NCBI RefSeq assembly: GCF_050586345.1
Contig: NZ_JBOCEF010000005.1
Span: 85,919 to 149,918 of the forward strand
Origin: JBOCEF01 sp050586345
Lineage (GTDB): Bacteria; Pseudomonadota; Alphaproteobacteria; Rhodobacterales; Rhodobacteraceae
Length of the DNA stretch: 64,000 nt
Direction of reading: 5' to 3'
The notes beneath the pieces were generated by a model. That model was not told the origin of the DNA. It did not search any database and saw only the letters and a program-made list of their open reading frames with translations. Of this stretch, positions 53,522-61,851 are shown piece by piece. How positions within the stretch are numbered: the stretch's first letter is position 1; each line of letters opens with the position of its first letter. The translations under genes and the position numbers were made by a program.

Positions 53522-55073
53522 GCGACAGCCCCGGCGGCGGCGTGCCGCCCGTCCCCATCATCCGCAGCAGGTCGAGCATCGCGTCGGCCTCCTGCGCCAG
53601 CGCGTCGTCGCGCCCGCGCGCGAGCCTGCGCACCTCCTCGGCCGCCGCGCGCGCAAGGGGAACCTGCGCGTGCTCGCCCCCCTCGGTCGCCAGCCGCATC
53701 CGCCCCTTCGCCTCGCACCAGCGCGCGCGCATCCGCTGCGCCTCGCGCCCCGGCGCGGCCTGCGCTTCGGCCGCCGCGGCGCAGTGCCAGGCCGACAGCG
53801 GCAGCGACGAGACGTCGGCGATCCCGTCCAGACCCCGCGACAGGTCCGCCTTCACCCCGTAGGCGCGCCCCAGCTGGTAGCGCAGCTGCGGGCGCATGGC
53901 GGCGAGCTGCGGGTCCTTCGGGTCCGCGACCTCGAGCGCGCGGTTCAGCGCCGCCAGCGCCTTGGCCAGCAGCGCCGCGTCCCGCTCCTCGATCGCGCGG
54001 GCCGAGACGGCGACGCCGCGGATCTGCAGCGCCTGGATCAGCAGCAGCGGGCTCAGCGCCTCGGCCCGGGTCATCGCCGCGGCGGTCAGCGCCTCGGCCT
54101 CGCGCAGCGTCGCGCGGCCGGGGGAGGCGCCGGCCTCCTGCAACATGGTCCGGGCGAGGGCGACGTCGCGCACCGCCTGCCCGTCGGGGGCGAGGTCGGC
54201 TTTCGGCACGGCGGCCAGCGCCAGGCGCGCCTCGGCCAGCGCGGCGGGGGAGCGCGCGCGGGCCGCGCGCTCGGAGAGCATCAGCGCGCGGGTGAGGCGG
54301 GTGTTGGCCAGTTCCTGCCGCGCGAAGGGGGTTCCGGCGGCGGCGAAGGCGGCCTCGGCCCGTCTCAGCATCTCCTCCTGCTCCGCCTCGCGTTCGGCGC
54401 TCCAGTCGCGCAGCTGCACCCCGGCGAGGGCGCTGACGGCGACCCGCCAGGCGCCGCCCCGGTCGACCGGCGCGGCGGCGGCGCCCGCCACGCGCCCTGC
54501 GGCGGCGATCAGCGCGGCGCGGGCGGCTTCCTCCTGCGCGCGGTCCAGCAGGGCGACGGCGGCGTAGCGGCGCAGGGCGCTGCGCAGCCCCAGCGCGGCC
54601 GTGATCGCGGGACCGTTCCCGGCCCAGGGCAGTCCGCCCCGCGGGTCCGCCGCGCGGTAGCCGTCGGGGATCGCCGCCATCTCCCGCTCGGCCGCGCGCA
54701 TCGCGGCGTCGGCGGCGCGCAGCGCGTCCCCGTCGCGCCGGGCCAGCGCGCTGTCGAAATCGAGCTGCGCGGCGGAATGGGCGGCGAAGGCGATCTCGGG
54801 GCGGTTCAGCGCCGGGCTCATCGCGGCGGCGCGGGCGCGCAGCCTTGCGGCCAGCGCGTCGTTGCGCGCCGGGTCCCCGGTGGCGTCGGGCGAGAGCGGG
54901 TGGGTCCGCAGCCTCGGCAGCACCCCTTCGGGCGCGGCGCGGGGGGCGTCGGGAGCGGCTTCGGCGACCGGCGCCGCGGGGGCGGCGGCCCCGCCCGCGA
55001 CGGTCTGCGGCCCGCAGCCCGACAGCGCGAGGGCGCCGAGGCAGAGCGCGGCCGGAATTCGAAACAGTCTCAC
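53499..55073 (-). CDS. hypothetical helical lipoprotein
   Basis: A 524-residue putative lipoprotein. The signal peptide ends in lipobox LSGC (Cys20), followed by an Ala/Pro linker to about residue 60 and then an Ala/Arg/Glu-rich all-helical region reminiscent of TPR or Sel1-type solenoids, without a clear consensus. I do not recognise the family. The frame was chosen over the long overlapping frames on both strands because only it has a signal peptide with a lipobox. Its 3' end overlaps sufA. Confidence 0.7.
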   Translation of the reverse strand: MRLFRIPAALCLGALALSGCGPQTVAGGAAAPAAPVAEAAPDAPRAAPEGVLPRLRTHPLSPDATGDPARNDALAARLRARAAAMSPALNRPEIAFAAHSAAQLDFDSALARRDGDALRAADAAMRAAEREMAAIPDGYRAADPRGGLPWAGNGPAITAALGLRSALRRYAAVALLDRAQEEAARAALIAAAGRVAGAAAAPVDRGGAWRVAVSALAGVQLRDWSAEREAEQEEMLRRAEAAFAAAGTPFARQELANTRLTRALMLSERAARARSPAALAEARLALAAVPKADLAPDGQAVRDVALARTMLQEAGASPGRATLREAEALTAAAMTRAEALSPLLLIQALQIRGVAVSARAIEERDAALLAKALAALNRALEVADPKDPQLAAMRPQLRYQLGRAYGVKADLSRGLDGIADVSSLPLSAWHCAAAAEAQAAPGREAQRMRARWCEAKGRMRLATEGGEHAQVPLARAAAEEVRRLARGRDDALAQEADAMLDLLRMMGTGGTPPPGLSLSRSRRT

Positions 55074-55246
55074 GCGGCGCGTCCCGTCTTCGGTTCAGGT
55101 CCAGGGCGCCGAGCAAAGCATGTCCGCCGCCGCCGCGCCATCCGGGGGCGCTTGATTTCACGCATTCACGCGCCATTTGACTTCCCCGTGACGACCGCGC
55201 GCATCCCGCGCCGCGGCCATGCCCAAGGCCCCGGAGGCCCGATCTG

Positions 55247-55588
55247 ATGAAGACCCTTTCCGCCCTCGCCGCCCTCGGCGCCCTGACCGCTCTCGGCGCC
55301 TGCTCCACCGCGCCCGATCCGAACAGCTTCGGCGGCCGGTTGCAGTCCGAAGGCGGCGAGCTGGCCGAGATCGGCGCGAAATGGTCCGAGGGCGACGAGA
55401 TGATCGCCGAGGGCCGCGAGATGATCGAGGATGGCGACGACCTGGTGGCCGACGGCAAGAAGCGCGTCTCGCGCGGCGAGAAGATGCAGGACCGCGGCGA
55501 GGAGATGGTCGCCCGCGGCGAGAAGATGAAGGCCGAGGCCGAGGCCGCCTACCGCATCAAGTCCGCCGGCGGCGTCGCCGCGGACTGA
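55247..55588 (+). CDS. small lipoprotein with 7-residue coiled-coil repeats
   Basis: A 113-residue protein with a clear lipobox LGAC (Cys19). The mature part is a run of seven-residue units of type (R/D/E)-G-(E/D/R)-x-M-x-x (GDEMIAE, GREMIED, GDDLVAD, GKKRVSR, GEKMQDR, GEEMVAR, GEKMKAE), a highly charged amphipathic helix. It probably forms a periplasmic coiled coil anchored in the outer membrane, loosely like Lpp. I do not know a named family. It is divergent from the 53499-55073 lipoprotein gene and followed by a strong terminator. Confidence 0.75.
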   Translation: MKTLSALAALGALTALGACSTAPDPNSFGGRLQSEGGELAEIGAKWSEGDEMIAEGREMIEDGDDLVADGKKRVSRGEKMQDRGEEMVARGEKMKAEAEAAYRIKSAGGVAAD

Positions 55589-55682
55589 TCCAGGGCGCGT
55601 CCCCGGACGGGATCGCCCGTGCGGGGCGCGTCCGGGCGCCTCCGGGCGCGGGCGGCGACGCAAGCGAAGCCGGCATCGACAG

Positions 55683-55722
55683 GGGGCCGCGCGCCGGGAA
55701 GGCGCGCGGCCCCTTCGCATTT
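55683..55722 (+). terminator. strong terminator after the coiled-coil lipoprotein gene
   Basis: A 13-bp perfect stem GGGGCCGCGCGCC (55683-55695) / GGCGCGCGGCCCC (55701-55713), loop GGGAA, then TTCGCATTT. Confidence 0.85.
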
Positions 55723-55838
55723 CCCCCGTCCCCGGGTCCCTTCGCATTCGCCACGCCCGCGGCGCCGCGCGCCATTTGTCCCCGCGCGCTGGGCTGATAA
55801 GCCTCTCCCCGGCCCGAAAAACACCCGAGGAGACGCCC

Positions 55839-56585
55839 ATGACCCGCCGCAAGCTCGCCGCAGGCAACTGGAAGATGAACGGCCTCAAGGCCGCCCTGGC
55901 CGAGGCGAAGACCCTGGCCGCCGAGCACCCGGCCCCGAACTGCGACGTGCTGCTCTGCCCCCCCGCGACCCTGGTCGCCGCCATGGCCGCGGCGCTTGAA
56001 GGGACCGCGGTGAAGACCGGCGGGCAGGACTGCCACGCGGCCGCCTCGGGCGCGCATACCGGCGACGTCTCGGCCGAGATGCTGGCCGATGCCGGCGCCG
56101 CGGCCGTCATCGTCGGCCATTCCGAGCGCCGCGCCGACCATGGCGAGGACGACGCCGCCGTCGCCGCCAAGGCCATGGCCGCCTGGCGCGCGGGCCTCGT
56201 GGCCGTGATCTGCGTGGGCGAGACCGAGGCCCAGCGCGACGCGGGCGAGACGCTGACCGTGATCGGCGACCAGATCGCCGGCTCGATCCCGCCGGGCGCC
56301 ACCGCCGAGAACACCGTGGTGGCCTATGAGCCGGTCTGGGCGATCGGCGCCGGCCGCACCCCGACCCTGCCGCAGATCGCCGAGGTCCATGACTTCATGC
56401 GCGACGAGCTGGTGAAGAAGATGGCCGAGGCCGCGGAGGGCGTGCGCCTGCTCTATGGCGGTTCGGTCAAGCCGGGCAACGCGGCCGAGATCTTCGCGGT
56501 CTCGAACGTCGATGGCGGCCTTGTCGGCGGCGCCTCCTTGAAGGCGGCCGATTTCGGCGGCATCGTCGCGGCCGCCGGCGCCTGA
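55839..56585 (+). CDS. tpiA: triose-phosphate isomerase
   Basis: Interconverts dihydroxyacetone phosphate and glyceraldehyde-3-phosphate. The 248-residue TIM barrel has Lys12 (AAGNWKMNG), catalytic His94 (IVGHSERR) and Glu164 (VAYEPVWAIG), and the phosphate site LLYGGSVKPGN. GAGGAG precedes the ATG by 8 bases. A terminator follows directly. Confidence 0.97.
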   Translation: MTRRKLAAGNWKMNGLKAALAEAKTLAAEHPAPNCDVLLCPPATLVAAMAAALEGTAVKTGGQDCHAAASGAHTGDVSAEMLADAGAAAVIVGHSERRADHGEDDAAVAAKAMAAWRAGLVAVICVGETEAQRDAGETLTVIGDQIAGSIPPGATAENTVVAYEPVWAIGAGRTPTLPQIAEVHDFMRDELVKKMAEAAEGVRLLYGGSVKPGNAAEIFAVSNVDGGLVGGASLKAADFGGIVAAAGA

Positions 56586-56610
56586 GCCGCCGCAGCCTGC
56601 ACGGACGACA

Positions 56611-56645
56611 GGGGCGGCGTCCGGCCGGGCGCCGCCCCTTCGCGT
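56611..56645 (+). terminator. terminator after tpiA
   Basis: GGGGCGGCG (56611-56619) pairs with CGCCGCCCC (56630-56638) around a 10-nt loop, followed by TTCGCG. Confidence 0.75.
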
Positions 56646-56682
56646 CGCGGCCTCGCCGCCCTTCCGTCCCCGGACCCGCCGC

Positions 56683-57570
56683 ATGACCGCTGCAAGCCCC
56701 GATGCCGATCGCCGCGACGACCTTGTCGGCGCCGCCTGGATGACCGCCGCCATGGCGGGCTTCGCGGTCGAGGACGCGTTGCTGAAGGCCGCCGCGGCCA
56801 CGCTGCCGGTGGCGCAGGTGATGCTGCTGTTCGGGCTGTTCGGCGGGGCCGCGTTCCTGGTCGTGCTGATCCGCCGGGGCCTGCCGCCGGCGCCGCCCGA
56901 GGTCGCCTCGCGCCCCATGCTGCTGCGCTTCGGGGCCGAGCTGGCGGGGCGGCTGTTCTACACCCTGGCGCTGGCGCTGATCCCGCTCTCGACCGTCACC
57001 GCGATCCTGCAGGCGACGCCGCTGGTGGTGGTGGCGGGCGCGGCCTGGCTGTTCCGCGAGCGGGTCGGCCCGCGGCGCTGGGCGGCGATCGGCGCGGGGC
57101 TGGTCGGGGTGCTTCTGATCCTGCGGCCGGGGGGCGAGAGCTTCTCGGCCGCGACGCTGATCGCCGTCGCGGGGATGCTGGGCTTCGCGGGCCGGGACCT
57201 GGCCAGCCGCGCCGCGCCGCGCAGCCTGCACTGGGCGCACCTTGGGTTCTGGGGCTTCGCGACCATCATGGCCGCGGGCGCGGTCTACGGCCTGGCGTGG
57301 GAGCGGGCGGCGCCGGTCCTCCCGCCCCTCGCCGATCTCGCGCGCATCGGCGGCGCCGCGGCGGCGGGGGTTTTCGCCTATGCGGCGCTGATGACCGCGA
57401 TGCGCACCGGCGCCGTCGCCGCGGTCACGCCCTTTCGCTACACGCGGCTGCTGTTCGGCATCGGCCTCGGGGCGCTGCTGTTCGCCGAGAGGCCCGACCC
57501 GCTGATGCTGCTGGGCTGCGCGGTGGTGGTCGCCTCGGGCCTGCTGGCGCTGTCGCCGCGGCGGCGCTGA
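56683..57570 (+). CDS. EamA/DMT superfamily transporter
   Basis: A 295-residue membrane protein with ten predicted spans in two five-span halves, the EamA layout. The end of each half shows the typical glycine-rich pattern (AAIGAGLVGVLLILRPGG; LLGCAVVVASGLLALSPRR). Family members export metabolites or amino acids or stay unassigned; no substrate can be named. It lies alone between tpiA and maoC-pta. Confidence 0.85.
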   Translation: MTAASPDADRRDDLVGAAWMTAAMAGFAVEDALLKAAAATLPVAQVMLLFGLFGGAAFLVVLIRRGLPPAPPEVASRPMLLRFGAELAGRLFYTLALALIPLSTVTAILQATPLVVVAGAAWLFRERVGPRRWAAIGAGLVGVLLILRPGGESFSAATLIAVAGMLGFAGRDLASRAAPRSLHWAHLGFWGFATIMAAGAVYGLAWERAAPVLPPLADLARIGGAAAAGVFAYAALMTAMRTGAVAAVTPFRYTRLLFGIGLGALLFAERPDPLMLLGCAVVVASGLLALSPRRR

Positions 57571-57692
57571 AGGCGCGGCGGGGGGCGCATACCGGCCTGC
57601 CGCTTGACCTGCCTCATTCCCTCCTTCGCGGCGATGCAGCATGATCTCTCAAGCGGGCGGCGCAGCGCCCGCGCAGGCACAGGGACCGCCCG

Positions 57693-59066
57693 ATGAAACT
57701 CTCGAACAAGACCTGGGACGAGCTGGAAATCGGCCAGCGCGCCAGCCTCAACCGCACCGCGACGCTCGAGGACTTCTACGTCTTCGCCAACGCGAGCGGG
57801 AACATGAACCCGCTGCACTTGCCCAAGCATGACGGCGATGGCGACGGCGACCCCGAGGCGATCGCGCCCGCGATGTGGGTCGGCTCGCTCGTCTCCTCGG
57901 TGCTGGGCAACCTGCTGCCGGGGCCGGGGACGGTGTATCTCGGGCAGCAGCTGCACTTTCATAACCGCGTCCATGCGGGGGATCCGCTGACCATTTCCGT
58001 GGAGGTGGTGGAGAAGCGGGACGGCGGCGAGGTGCTGCTCGACACCTGCGTCGAGATCGCGGGCGGGGTGAAGGTCGCCTCGGGCGTGGCCGAGGTGCGC
58101 GCGCCCACGAAGAAGCTGGTCTTCGACGATGTCGAGGCCCCGCACCTGATGCTGGAGCGCCACAAGCATTTCGACGCGCTGCTGGAGCGCGCGGGCGGCG
58201 GCGCGCCGATGCCGGTGGCGGTGGCGGCGCCCGAGAAGGGCGACGCGCTGGCCGGGCCGGTGATCGCGGCGAAGGCGGGGCTGATCCGCCCGATCCTCGT
58301 GGGCGACCCGGACGCCATCGCCGCCGCGGCGAAGGCGGAGGGGCTGGACATCTCGGGGATGGAGATCGTCCCCGCCCCGCATCACCCCGAGGCGGCCGAG
58401 GCCGCGGTGGACCTGGTGCGCGAGGGGCGCGCGCAGGCGCTGATGAAGGGGCACCTGCACACTGACGACCTGATGCATGCCGTCCTGCGCAAGGAGAATG
58501 GCCTGCGAGCGGGGCGGCGCCTCTCCCACGTCTTCGTCATGGACGTGCCGGGGCGGGAGAAGCTGCTGTTCGTCACCGATGCGGCGATCAACATCGCCCC
58601 CGACCTGGCGACCAAGAAGGACATCGTGCAGAACGCCATCGACCTCGCCCTCGCGCTGGGGATCGAGGAGCCGAAGGTGGGCCTTCTGTCGGCGGTCGAG
58701 ACGGTGACGCCCTCGATCCCCTCGACGCTGGACGCGGCGATCCTGTCGAAGATGGCGGATCGCGGCCAGATCACCGGCGGGCTGGTGGACGGGCCGCTGG
58801 CGATGGACAACGCGGTGGATCTCGGGGCCGCGAAGACCAAGGGCATCGCCGGGTCGGTGGCGGGCCGGGCCGACATCCTGGTGGCGCCGAACATGGAGGC
58901 CGGGAACATGGTGGCGAAGGAGCTGACCTTCCTCGCCCGCGCGGAAGCCGGGGGGATCGTGGTCGGCGCGGCCTGTCCGATCATCCTCACCAGCCGGGCG
59001 GATGACGAGAAGGCGCGGCTGGCGAGCTGCGCGGTCGCGGTGCTGATGGCCCGCGGGACGAAGTGA
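57693..59066 (+). CDS. bifunctional enoyl-CoA hydratase / phosphate acetyltransferase
   Basis: A 457-residue fusion. Residues 1-140 are a MaoC-type hotdog domain (EDFYVFANASGNMNPLHL, GTVYLGQQLHFHNRVHAGDP); residues 150-457 are a phosphotransacetylase/phosphate butyryltransferase domain (ALMKGHLHTDDLMHAVLRKE, ILVAPNMEAGNMVAKEL). The fusion is known from Rhodobacterales, where it usually precedes acetate kinase; no ackA follows here. It may link acyl-CoA pools to acetyl phosphate. GTG or ATG starts other than 57693 are not supported. Confidence 0.9.
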   Translation: MKLSNKTWDELEIGQRASLNRTATLEDFYVFANASGNMNPLHLPKHDGDGDGDPEAIAPAMWVGSLVSSVLGNLLPGPGTVYLGQQLHFHNRVHAGDPLTISVEVVEKRDGGEVLLDTCVEIAGGVKVASGVAEVRAPTKKLVFDDVEAPHLMLERHKHFDALLERAGGGAPMPVAVAAPEKGDALAGPVIAAKAGLIRPILVGDPDAIAAAAKAEGLDISGMEIVPAPHHPEAAEAAVDLVREGRAQALMKGHLHTDDLMHAVLRKENGLRAGRRLSHVFVMDVPGREKLLFVTDAAINIAPDLATKKDIVQNAIDLALALGIEEPKVGLLSAVETVTPSIPSTLDAAILSKMADRGQITGGLVDGPLAMDNAVDLGAAKTKGIAGSVAGRADILVAPNMEAGNMVAKELTFLARAEAGGIVVGAACPIILTSRADDEKARLASCAVAVLMARGTK

Positions 59067-59067
59067 A

Positions 59068-59164
59068 GCGAGGGGGAAGGAGGGGCCTCGCCGGCCCCTC
59101 CTTCCCCCTCGCGCTCGTCGACGCAGTGCGTCGACCCACCCCGCCGCCGGGCGCCCGGCGGCGG
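59068..59164. terminator. three consecutive perfect inverted repeats between convergent genes
   Basis: First, a 20-bp stem (59068-59087 with 59093-59112, start GCGAGGGGGAAGGAGGGGCC). Second, GTCGACGC-AGT-GCGTCGAC (59117-59135). Third, a 24-bp palindrome at 59141-59164 centred on GGGCGCCC. They fill the whole gap between maoC-pta and the DUF1353 gene. At least the first should act as a bidirectional terminator. Confidence 0.75.
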
Positions 59165-59174
59165 GCGTTGCGCG

Positions 59175-59864
59175 TCAGTCGGGATAGGCCCCGCCGCGGG
59201 GCACTTTCACGTAGCGCGGCTCGGGGTTCGGATCGATGAACCGCTGGCGGCCGGTCTCCGAGGTGATCACCTTGCGCACCCCCCAGGTCACCACCGGGTG
59301 CAGGTTGACCTGCTCGAGCATCGCCATCATCGCCGCGTTGGAGAACTCGAAATCCCCCTTGCGCGGGCGCGCGCGGTCCTTGCGGGTGCTCACGTCCTGC
59401 CAGGCGATGGACAGGTAGTCGTGCAGGATCGCGGCCTCGAGATGCGGGCCCACCCGGCCGAGGATCGGCTTGGTGAACCAGCGCGAGGTGGCGAGGTCGG
59501 TCAGCATCCCCGCCGGGGCCGTCACCGTCCATTCCCGCCCGTCCACGTCGAAGGTCACCGAGAAGTCGTGGGCCAGGACGTATTCCGTCTCCCGGTCCTC
59601 GTCCGGGCGCAGCCGCAGGCGGGGGCGGGCGATCATCAGGTCGCTGTCCTGGCGCAGGAACTTCACCGACTTGAAGCGGGGCGGGTACGGGTCCGCCATG
59701 TAGGGGTGATGCGGGCTCCAGTCCGGTTTCGGAGTCAGCGGCGCCGGCGCCTCGACGCGCCGGGGCGCGCTGAGGGGGCTGGGCCGCGTGGGAAGGATGC
59801 CGCGCCCGCGCGAAAGCGAGGCGAGGCGGAATCGTCCCGATCCGTCTCCGCTGTTCGAGGTCAT
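59175..59864 (-). CDS. DUF1353 domain-containing protein
   Basis: A 229-residue protein. The C-terminal 165 residues match DUF1353, seen in phage and bacterial genomes, with strands WTVTAPAGMLTDLATSRWFT and the signature HLEAAILHDYLSIAWQDVST. Its role is unknown. The start at 59864 (MTSNSGDGSG) is preceded by AAGGACGGGGC; Met at 59699 (MADPYPPRF) is an alternative that would remove a Pro/Arg-rich 55-residue leader. It converges on maoC-pta. Confidence 0.8.
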   Translation of the reverse strand: MTSNSGDGSGRFRLASLSRGRGILPTRPSPLSAPRRVEAPAPLTPKPDWSPHHPYMADPYPPRFKSVKFLRQDSDLMIARPRLRLRPDEDRETEYVLAHDFSVTFDVDGREWTVTAPAGMLTDLATSRWFTKPILGRVGPHLEAAILHDYLSIAWQDVSTRKDRARPRKGDFEFSNAAMMAMLEQVNLHPVVTWGVRKVITSETGRQRFIDPNPEPRYVKVPRGGAYPD

Positions 59865-60525
59865 GCCCCGTCCTTGATGCCGCGCGGCCGTCTGGGGGGG
59901 ACGCTGTCGCGCCGAGGTGGCAATACCCTCGCCGCTGCGCGCCGGACCGCGTATCCCGCAGCAGAATGCGACACGTTTCCCGAGCGCATCACCCAACTTG
60001 GGGATGGTCGTGATGTTTTTGCCGCGGCAGGGCGAGCTTACGCAACGGCGCACGCGACCGCAGGGCGATTGTTCGCATCCGGCGGCCGCGTTAACCATGT
60101 TTCAGCCGCCCCGGAGCCTCCCGCGAGGGGGGGCGGCGGCCTTGGGGGCGCTATGGCCGCGGCGTCGGGCGGGGGCGCGGCGGGGGTGATTCTCGGGTCC
60201 CGCCGCCCCCTGCCGCCGGGCCGCCGCCGCCGGATCGCCGCCACCTGCCGCGCCCACCGCTCCCCCACCGCTCCCCCGCCGCTCTCCCGTCGCGCGCCGG
60301 CCCCCTGCGGCGCCGCGCGTCTGGACCGGGCGGGCGCGGAGGGGTAGAAGGCGCGAAAGGGTTTGCGCGCCTGCCGCGCGCGGGCCGAGTCTCCGCCGCC
60401 CCGACCCGGGCGCGCGCCGGGGGCCGGGCCGCGGATCGGGGCGGCGCCACGCGCCCCCCGCCGGGGGGCCGCCCCGGCCCCGGGCGGCGGGGCGACAGGC
60501 TGGAACTTCTGGCGGAGACGCGGAC
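59865..60525. other. gene-free region between the DUF1353 gene and the NDUFA12 homologue
   Basis: 661 bases with divergent promoters. The left third is lower in GC and holds a perfect dyad CCCAA-C-TTGGG (59992-60002). GTTAACCATG near 60090 is another lower-GC spot. The right half is extreme GC with no credible gene. Confidence 0.45.
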
Positions 60526-60909
60526 GTGATCGAATTCCTGAAACGCTACCTGACCTGGTGGAACGGCGCGACCGTGGGCACCCGGCTGTTCACCTCCCGG
60601 CACGGGACCAAGGTCGGCGAAGACGCCGAGGGCAACGTGTACTACCGCAACCATGACGGCTCGCGCCGCTGGGTGATGTATAACGGCGTGGTCGAGGCCT
60701 CGCGCATCCCCGCCGACTGGCATGGCTGGCTGCACTTCACCTGGGACGAGCCGCCGACCGACAAGCCGCTGCCGCACAAGTCCTGGGAAAAGCCCCACGT
60801 GGCCAACCTGACCGGCGTCGACGGCGCGTACCACCCGCCGGGCTCGCTCGCCACCGCCTCGGCCCGCCCGCGGGTCTCGGGCGATTACGAGGCCTGGCAG
60901 CCCGAGTGA
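60526..60909 (+). CDS. NADH:ubiquinone oxidoreductase accessory subunit, NDUFA12 family
   Basis: A 127-residue homologue of the mitochondrial complex I 17.2-kDa subunit. The core TWWNGATVGTRLFTSRHGTK, VYYRNHDGSRRWVMYNG and ASRIPADWHGWLHFTWDEPP is unmistakable. In alphaproteobacteria it binds complex I although encoded away from the nuo operon. It starts with GTG, with GGAG 8 bases upstream. The neighbours mlaD, DUF2155 and aat are usual in this group. Confidence 0.94.
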   Translation: MIEFLKRYLTWWNGATVGTRLFTSRHGTKVGEDAEGNVYYRNHDGSRRWVMYNGVVEASRIPADWHGWLHFTWDEPPTDKPLPHKSWEKPHVANLTGVDGAYHPPGSLATASARPRVSGDYEAWQPE

Positions 60910-61398
60910 CGTCCCCGCCCCGCGGCCCCTTCCCGGGCGCGGCAGGCGCGGCGAGACGGCCCCGAGCGGCGCGTCCCCGGACCCCCGGGGGCGCGCCGTC
61001 GCGTATCGGGGATGGCGGCGCCGGGGGCGCGGGGGCCGCGGCGCGGGGCCGGGCCGCCCCCCGCGCGCACATCCCGGTGCGCCGGCCTTGAAGCGCGGCC
61101 GCCCCGGCGCATACCCTAGGGGGACGCGGGGCGCGCGGCGCCGCCGGGGGCCTTCCCCGGGCGGGACGCTTCGCCGGGGCGTTTCGCCGGGGCGCGACGC
61201 TCCTGCGGGGCGGGACGCTTCCCCGGGGCGCGACGCTCCTGCAGGCCGGGACGCCGCCCCGAGGCGTGGCCCCCGCGCCGCCCCTCCCGGATTTCGTCGC
61301 GGCGCGGCCTTGCCCGCGCCCCGGTTCGGGGTCCATATCCTGACCCAGGCGCCCTTCGCGCGAAGGGCGGCGCAGATCACAGAACGGAATTGCAAGCG
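60910..61398. other. GC-rich gene-free region before mlaD
   Basis: 489 bases of very high GC with tandem repeats in the right half (see repeat). Open frames here translate only to repeats. The mlaD promoter probably lies in the last 80 bases. Confidence 0.5.
61158..61262. repeat. 18-bp tandem repeats upstream of mlaD
   Basis: About five to six degenerate units alternating CGGGGCGCGACGCTCCTG and CGGGGCGGGACGCTTCCC. The longest two-unit block (36 bp) is almost exactly duplicated. Confidence 0.75.
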
Positions 61399-61851
61399 AT
61401 GGCGAACAATGCGGCGGAAGCGCTGATCGGCGCGGCGGTCCTGGCGGCGGCGGGGGGCTTCCTGGTGTATGCCGCGCGCACCGCCGATCTCGGCGTCTCC
61501 TCGGGCGACCGGTACGAGCTGACGGCCGCCTTCCGCAAGGCCGAGGGGCTGACCGTGGGCGGCGACGTGCGCATCGCGGGGGTGAAGGTCGGGACCATCC
61601 GCGACATGACCCTCGACGCCGCCACCTATCGCGCCGTCGCCACCCTTTCCATCGACAGCAAGGTGCAACTCCCCGAGGACAGCGACGCCGCCATCGCGGT
61701 CGAGGGGCTGCTGGGCGGCGCCTATGTCGCCGTCACCCCCGGCGGGTCCGAGTTCATGCTCGAGCCGGGGGACGAGATCGCCTACACCCAAGGCTCGGTG
61801 AACCTGCTGGACCTGGTGGGCAAGGCCATCTCCGGGGGGGCGGGCGGATGA
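61399..61851 (+). CDS. mlaD: outer membrane lipid asymmetry maintenance protein MlaD
   Basis: MCE-domain protein that binds phospholipids in the periplasm as part of the MlaFEDB system. The 150-residue protein has an N-terminal anchor (EALIGAAVLAAAGGFLVYAA) and an MCE domain (YELTAAFRKAEGLTVGGDVR, IAGVKVGTIRDM, EGLLGGAYVAVTPGG). The ATG at 61399 is preferred over a TTG three codons upstream. Its stop overlaps the methyltransferase start as ATGA. mlaE and mlaF are not in the window. Confidence 0.92.
   Translation: MANNAAEALIGAAVLAAAGGFLVYAARTADLGVSSGDRYELTAAFRKAEGLTVGGDVRIAGVKVGTIRDMTLDAATYRAVATLSIDSKVQLPEDSDAAIAVEGLLGGAYVAVTPGGSEFMLEPGDEIAYTQGSVNLLDLVGKAISGGAGG

Noticed and set aside
53466..55247. 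Long plus-strand frame opposite the helical lipoprotein gene
   Set aside because: No signal peptide, domain or sensible composition; the minus-strand frame has a lipobox.
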